Shown: piece after piece, positions 60,534-64,000 of the stretch
How positions within the stretch are numbered: position 1 is the first letter of the stretch
Layout of the letters: the number at the start of each line of letters is the position of its first letter
Assembly: GCA_963920575.1 (NCBI GenBank)
Contig: OY986969.1
Coordinates: 27,567,434-27,631,433 of the forward strand
Origin: Narthecium ossifragum
Lineage: Eukaryota > Streptophyta > Magnoliopsida > Dioscoreales > Nartheciaceae
Direction: 5' to 3'
DNA: 64,000 nt
Notes under the pieces: model-generated
The model's input: only the letters and a program-made list of their open reading frames with translations
Told to the model about the DNA's origin: nothing
Database searches by the model: none
Program-made: the position numbers and the translations under genes

Positions 60534-61354
60534 TGCTAACAAGTTAAGGCCTGGCTTAATCGTTTGGAATTCGCCTCACGTATCACTCCATCAACAACCT
60601 TTGCCGTTAATGCAGCACAGCAGCAGGCCCGGCAACCTTTCCCTCATGTCCATGCATGATCCCCTCGCCGTTTACGAAGAAGCCTTCAAAAGAAAGATAT
60701 TCTCACCGATCATGTTTCCTAGAGACAATACTAATGGTGATTCTGAATACACCTCTATTATTATTATATACACCCCCATTTAAATAAATAATTTCTAAAA
60801 CGCCCCTCTCATCATCTTGCTTTATCTCCACCATCATCTTTACCCGATCTGTATGCCATGATCAGGACAAAACTAGCGCATCCGCAGTCGGTAGATCTCC
60901 TGAAAATACAAATGAGTACTACTGCACCTCTTTCCTAATTAAAGAACACCCGTCCGTCTACAATTTGAAGGATTTTATACCCCTATCTAACAAACATGAA
61001 TATCCATACATACTAACAACACCGTAAAAACAAATGCAGCTTTGGTAAAAAGAGCAGCTAATTAATTTGGTGATTGCTCGAATACATAGGTTCCAAAAGA
61101 GGAGGAGATCAAGGAAACAACTCCAAATCCCTCAAACATCAACCGCGTGTCAATGAACAAATAATACAACAAGAAGTAATCGTGTTTTCAGCAGTCAAAG
61201 TTGACAAACAGTAATGTTGAGCCCATGAAGTTAACTGGCCTAACATCCTACAAAGTCTCGGTAAGTTGTACCTAGCCTATCACCTAACAGAAGAATTAAT
61301 TTGCCTGTTAGAACAAAATGATGTTGTTAGGCGAAAAGCAGAAGTACCTTCATG
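60534..61354. other. between the Copia element and the AHL gene
   Basis: AT-rich sequence that probably holds the 3' UTR of the minus-strand AHL gene. A short frame around 60,600-60,720 (HDPLAVYEEAFKRKIF) looks hydrophilic and protein-like but has no recognisable family or splice context. Confidence 0.4.
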
Positions 61355-63473
61355 CTATTCCCCAGGTAAGCTAATGTTAATATCAGGAGACTGCTTGTGT
61401 TCTGATGAAAAATGCTGCAAGCTGCCATGCTGCCAACCAGCCGCAAGAAATGGGGTGGAATTCGAGTTTGGATTGTTCCCTGTGCTATTCTCACCCTCAG
61501 CATGGGCACGTCCAGGCAAAGTTGAGGTCGGGGTCTCGCAGTCATCTTCAGGGTTTGCCTGAGAGATGGGTCTTGCCGCTGTCAGAACACCAGAAATTGC
61601 TGGAATTGGTGAGAAGGTTGAAGGTTCAAGATTGGCTTTTCTCTTTTGCTCCTTCAAAGTGTTTGGCAAGAAGCTCCCAACCACAACCTGCTCAAGAAAT
61701 AATAAGCGAAATGAACAACAATTATCCATCAGTGGTACAGGTTCCGTTTGGAAAAACTATAATATTGGCATACAGCTTGGTCTAATTAAATTCTTTCCAC
61801 GTGCACTATGATAAATTACCCTCTTTTTCCTCTCAAATCTGCATTCCAAACACTAGTGATAAATTACCCTCTTTTTCCTCTCAAATCTGCATTCCAAACA
61901 CTAGTGATAAATTACCCTCTCTCATCTGCATTCCATACACTAGTGACAGATTACCTTCTTTTCCTCTCAACTCTGCATTCCATAGTTGTTAGCAGAATCC
62001 TTATTTAGCGATGGCAATCACACATAAGAAAGCACACAAGAAAAACATAGATTTACGTGGTTCGGCAAATTTCGTACGTCCACGGGAGAGAGGGGGCGGA
62101 TTTCACTATGCAGAATACGAGGGTTACGATAGCTCACTCTACGGCCATTCCAATATATCTTTTTCTAAACCCTAACCTAAAGTTACATGAGTATTTATAG
62201 TCCTCATAACATAACCTAATCTGGATCGAGTCTAAAGACTAAATAGATCAAACCCGCTTAAGCAGATCCCAAAAACCGTTTAACTTCTGGGGGCGCTGCC
62301 CCGGACCCCGTTAACTCTGCGTAGTGTGTCATAGTCGAGTCGGCCACAGAATCCAAGGCACCCAATGCACAACAATAGTGATGGATTTACTTATTAGGCT
62401 CCCATTTCACTATTTTGGACAACCAGGGCAAACTGACATCTTCATCCAGAACCGTTCCTTGAAATCATTCTCACTCTGATTAACTCAAGATCATTATTGT
62501 GAATGTTCTTTCCACAAAGTCATCAATTTGATCACATAGATGATAGGAGAAAAAGAAAATGAGCAATCCTTTCTTTCTTATGTATGTGTCTTAACTGTAG
62601 AAAACTGTATCAGGACATGGACCAGAGTATCATAACATACTTTTATCTCCTCATGAGTCATGGACCAAAGTAATGCTAAGATCCGCCCAGCTTAATTCTC
62701 TAAAGGAGAGCTCCAGCTTATGGTACTTTCCACTGGTTTTGCCTGTGTTGTTAGGCTAAATCTTGGGTTGGTTAAGACAAAAAACAGGTAGGGCATTGTG
62801 CCAAAGATGACAACAAAATTATCCCAATCATTTGTCATATTCAAGTATCAACAAAACAGTCCAAAGATAGGAGGTTCAAAAGAAAAGTTAAACCGACTAA
62901 AACTAATTTTAGAATCAAGTTTAATCCAGAATTTATCTTATCATGTAGTCCTGTAAGCAAAACTATCATATACAACTAGTTCATGAGTCCTAAATCGTGC
63001 TGAGTGTACACCAACTCATGCCCAAGACTTCTTTGTCTAATGAAACAATAATCACATTTAGGCCAAACATGAGAGACTACCTTGTAGCAACTTAGAATGT
63101 TTGGCCTACTGAATCCTCGGAAGAGTAATAGGATAGTTGCAGAATGGTTTTACCACTAATATTTTGCCCATTTTTAATTCGGGTTGGTTAGTTTTTTCTG
63201 GCTCTCCAAATCTCGTGACATGTCCTGACCCAAAGTACACGTAGTATCTAGAATAACTTTCTGGGTGGCTCATAGTCAGCAGGCAGGCAAAATTTTACAG
63301 GAATAACTTACTTGAATTGGGCTAGCAGCAAGAAGTAACCCTGCAACCCCACCACCAACCACTCTACCATCAGGTCCAGCCAGAGAGACACTTATCCCGC
63401 CTGTTCTACCGCGACCACCACCATTGTCTGTGATTGTAAAGGACCCAGATAAAGATAATATCTCAAAGCGGCC
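61355..63473 (-). CDS. AT-hook nuclear-localized (AHL) protein, 3' exons only
   Basis: Two exons on the minus strand, 63312-63473 and 61355-61687, join in phase 0. The first encodes the end of the PPC/DUF296 domain: GRFEILSLSGSFTITDNGG, TGGISVSLAGPDGRVVGGGV and AGLLLAASPIQ. The second continues VVVGSFLPNTLKEQKRKANL and then a polar tail rich in Ser, Pro and Asn, ending INISLPGE. AHL proteins bind AT-rich DNA through N-terminal AT hooks, multimerise through the PPC domain, and act in the nucleus on transcription and matrix attachment. The AT hooks and the PPC start should lie upstream, mostly beyond position 64,000. A possible exon end (CCAGTGCAGGAG before GTAAGG at about 63,952) is unproven. 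The 1,624-bp intron contains a minisatellite and a solo LTR. Confidence 0.88.
61810..61986. repeat. 48-bp minisatellite in the AHL intron
   Basis: Four tandem units: 61810-61857 and 61858-61905 (48 bp, identical by eye), 61906-61944 (39 bp, internal deletion) and 61945-61986 (diverged). Each begins GATAAATTACC or similar and contains CTGCATTCCA. The last unit is cut by the solo LTR. Confidence 0.92.
61987..62374. mobile_element. solo LTR (388 bp), Copia-like
   Basis: Starts TGTTAGCAGAATCC and ends GCACAACA. Perfect ATAGT duplications flank it (61982-61986 and 62375-62379). The block TTACGTGGTTCGGC is common near the R region of plant Copia LTRs. No internal domain is present. It lies in the AHL intron and is unrelated in sequence to the 803-bp Copia LTR. 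Confidence 0.9.
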
Positions 63474-64000
63474 CTGCATGAAAGCATTCAGACAAGTTAG
63501 AGAAATCAAATAGGCCATGAGGAACTAAGGAAGGGATTGGCCAACAAAGAGAACAAAAGACCATTAGCCTTGATAGATTGAAGTTTTAGGGGTTAGCAGG
63601 TATAATGCAAGTTTGCACCTTATTCGCAGATTAAAGTGCAAGCATCATAGCGTTAAGCTTTGACTGGTGACTCAAAAAACTAATTAGAGGTTGGATGCAT
63701 GGGTAAGATAATCTCCCAGATAAATGCAGGGGCAGTCGGAGGTGATTGTTGCAAAAAACTAGGTAAAGATAATGGAACTAGCTAGTTGCTAGATCAGAAC
63801 GAATTCCACATTCCTCTGCTTTCAAGAAATATTAACAGAACCCAATATTTTCTGTAAGCAGTTTCAATGCAATAGAAACTTGAGGCTTAGAACAGTACAT
63901 GGCTTTAGCAGTTTCTACTCATGCTTACTAGATTTTCTAGGATGAAGCCTTACCTCCTGCACTGGCAAATATATGATACCAACAATGCTACACATTCAGG

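Noticed and set aside
60373..60783. 136-codon plus ORF spanning the Copia LTR end and flanking DNA
   Set aside because: Half of it is LTR sequence created by the insertion. The remaining HDPLAVYEEAFKRK part is too short to assign.
63952..64000. Candidate AHL exon at the right edge (ends before GTAAGG)
   Set aside because: The phase would fit GGC CGC of the next exon, but the translated residues do not resemble the expected PPC segment. It is therefore not included in the gene model.

Overview
This window is nuclear DNA from a flowering plant, most likely a monocot that is not a grass. It has long introns with GT/AG borders, AT-rich intergenic DNA, many MITEs and nested LTR retrotransposons. 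Some genes are GC-rich (peroxiredoxin, the DUF7054 gene, CslA exon 1) and others are AT-rich, as in commelinid monocots. An apparently intact TIC100 gene argues against a grass, because the TIC56/TIC100/Ycf1 translocon has been reported missing from grasses. No species can be named from the sequence alone.

Layout. 1-4.2 kb is intergenic, with a 743-bp MITE-like element and a Tourist-type MITE. 4.27-9.64 kb (-) is TIC100, rebuilt here as 11 exons that join in frame (827 aa). 9.6-11.9 kb is intergenic with a dead RNase H relic. 11.93-12.71 kb (+) is a two-exon DUF7054-type gene. 16.58-18.54 kb (-) is the splicing factor U2AF35 (5 coding exons, 305 aa). 18.79-18.87 kb (+) is tRNA-Leu(UAA). 19.43-20.13 kb (+) is a single-exon plastid peroxiredoxin IIE. 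20-33 kb is mostly non-genic: a Tourist MITE, short tandem duplications, a Pack-MULE carrying a rearranged UGT89-like fragment (25.23-26.56 kb), and a LINE-type RNase H remnant (27.0-27.7 kb). 33.28-39.51 kb (+) is a nine-exon cellulose-synthase-like A (mannan synthase) gene. 40.84-43.51 kb (-) is a five-exon protein with a degenerate DEAD-box fold, probably Cms1/CMSS1-like. 43.81-44.68 kb is a MULE-like element. 45.30-45.74 kb (-) is a small acidic protein of unknown function.

The right third is a retrotransposon nest. A Tork/Tnt1-like Copia element (46,081-60,528, coding on -, TSD CAAAT) has its integrase split by a Gypsy-type LTR in + orientation (49,113-57,830). That LTR is itself split by a truncated minus-strand Gypsy element (5' LTR, gag, start of protease) and by a solo LTR of the same type (54,760-57,060, TSD CTCCC). 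Beyond the nest, 61.36-63.47 kb (-) carries the 3' exons of an AT-hook/PPC (AHL) gene. Its intron holds a 48-bp minisatellite with a solo LTR (TSD ATAGT) in the last repeat.

The host genes are unrelated housekeeping, wall-synthesis and chromatin genes with no operon-like logic. The most unusual signal is in the LTRs. The three Gypsy-type LTRs carry paired GATCGATC palindromes, usually exactly 22 bp apart (20 bp in one LTR), at matching positions about 211 and 280 bp from the LTR start. The arm sequences differ between copies but stay self-complementary. The unrelated Copia LTR carries six copies of a 12-bp palindrome every 21 bp upstream of its TATA box. I treat this as a candidate undescribed structural or regulatory feature. 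The evidence comes from reading the sequence, not from a computation.
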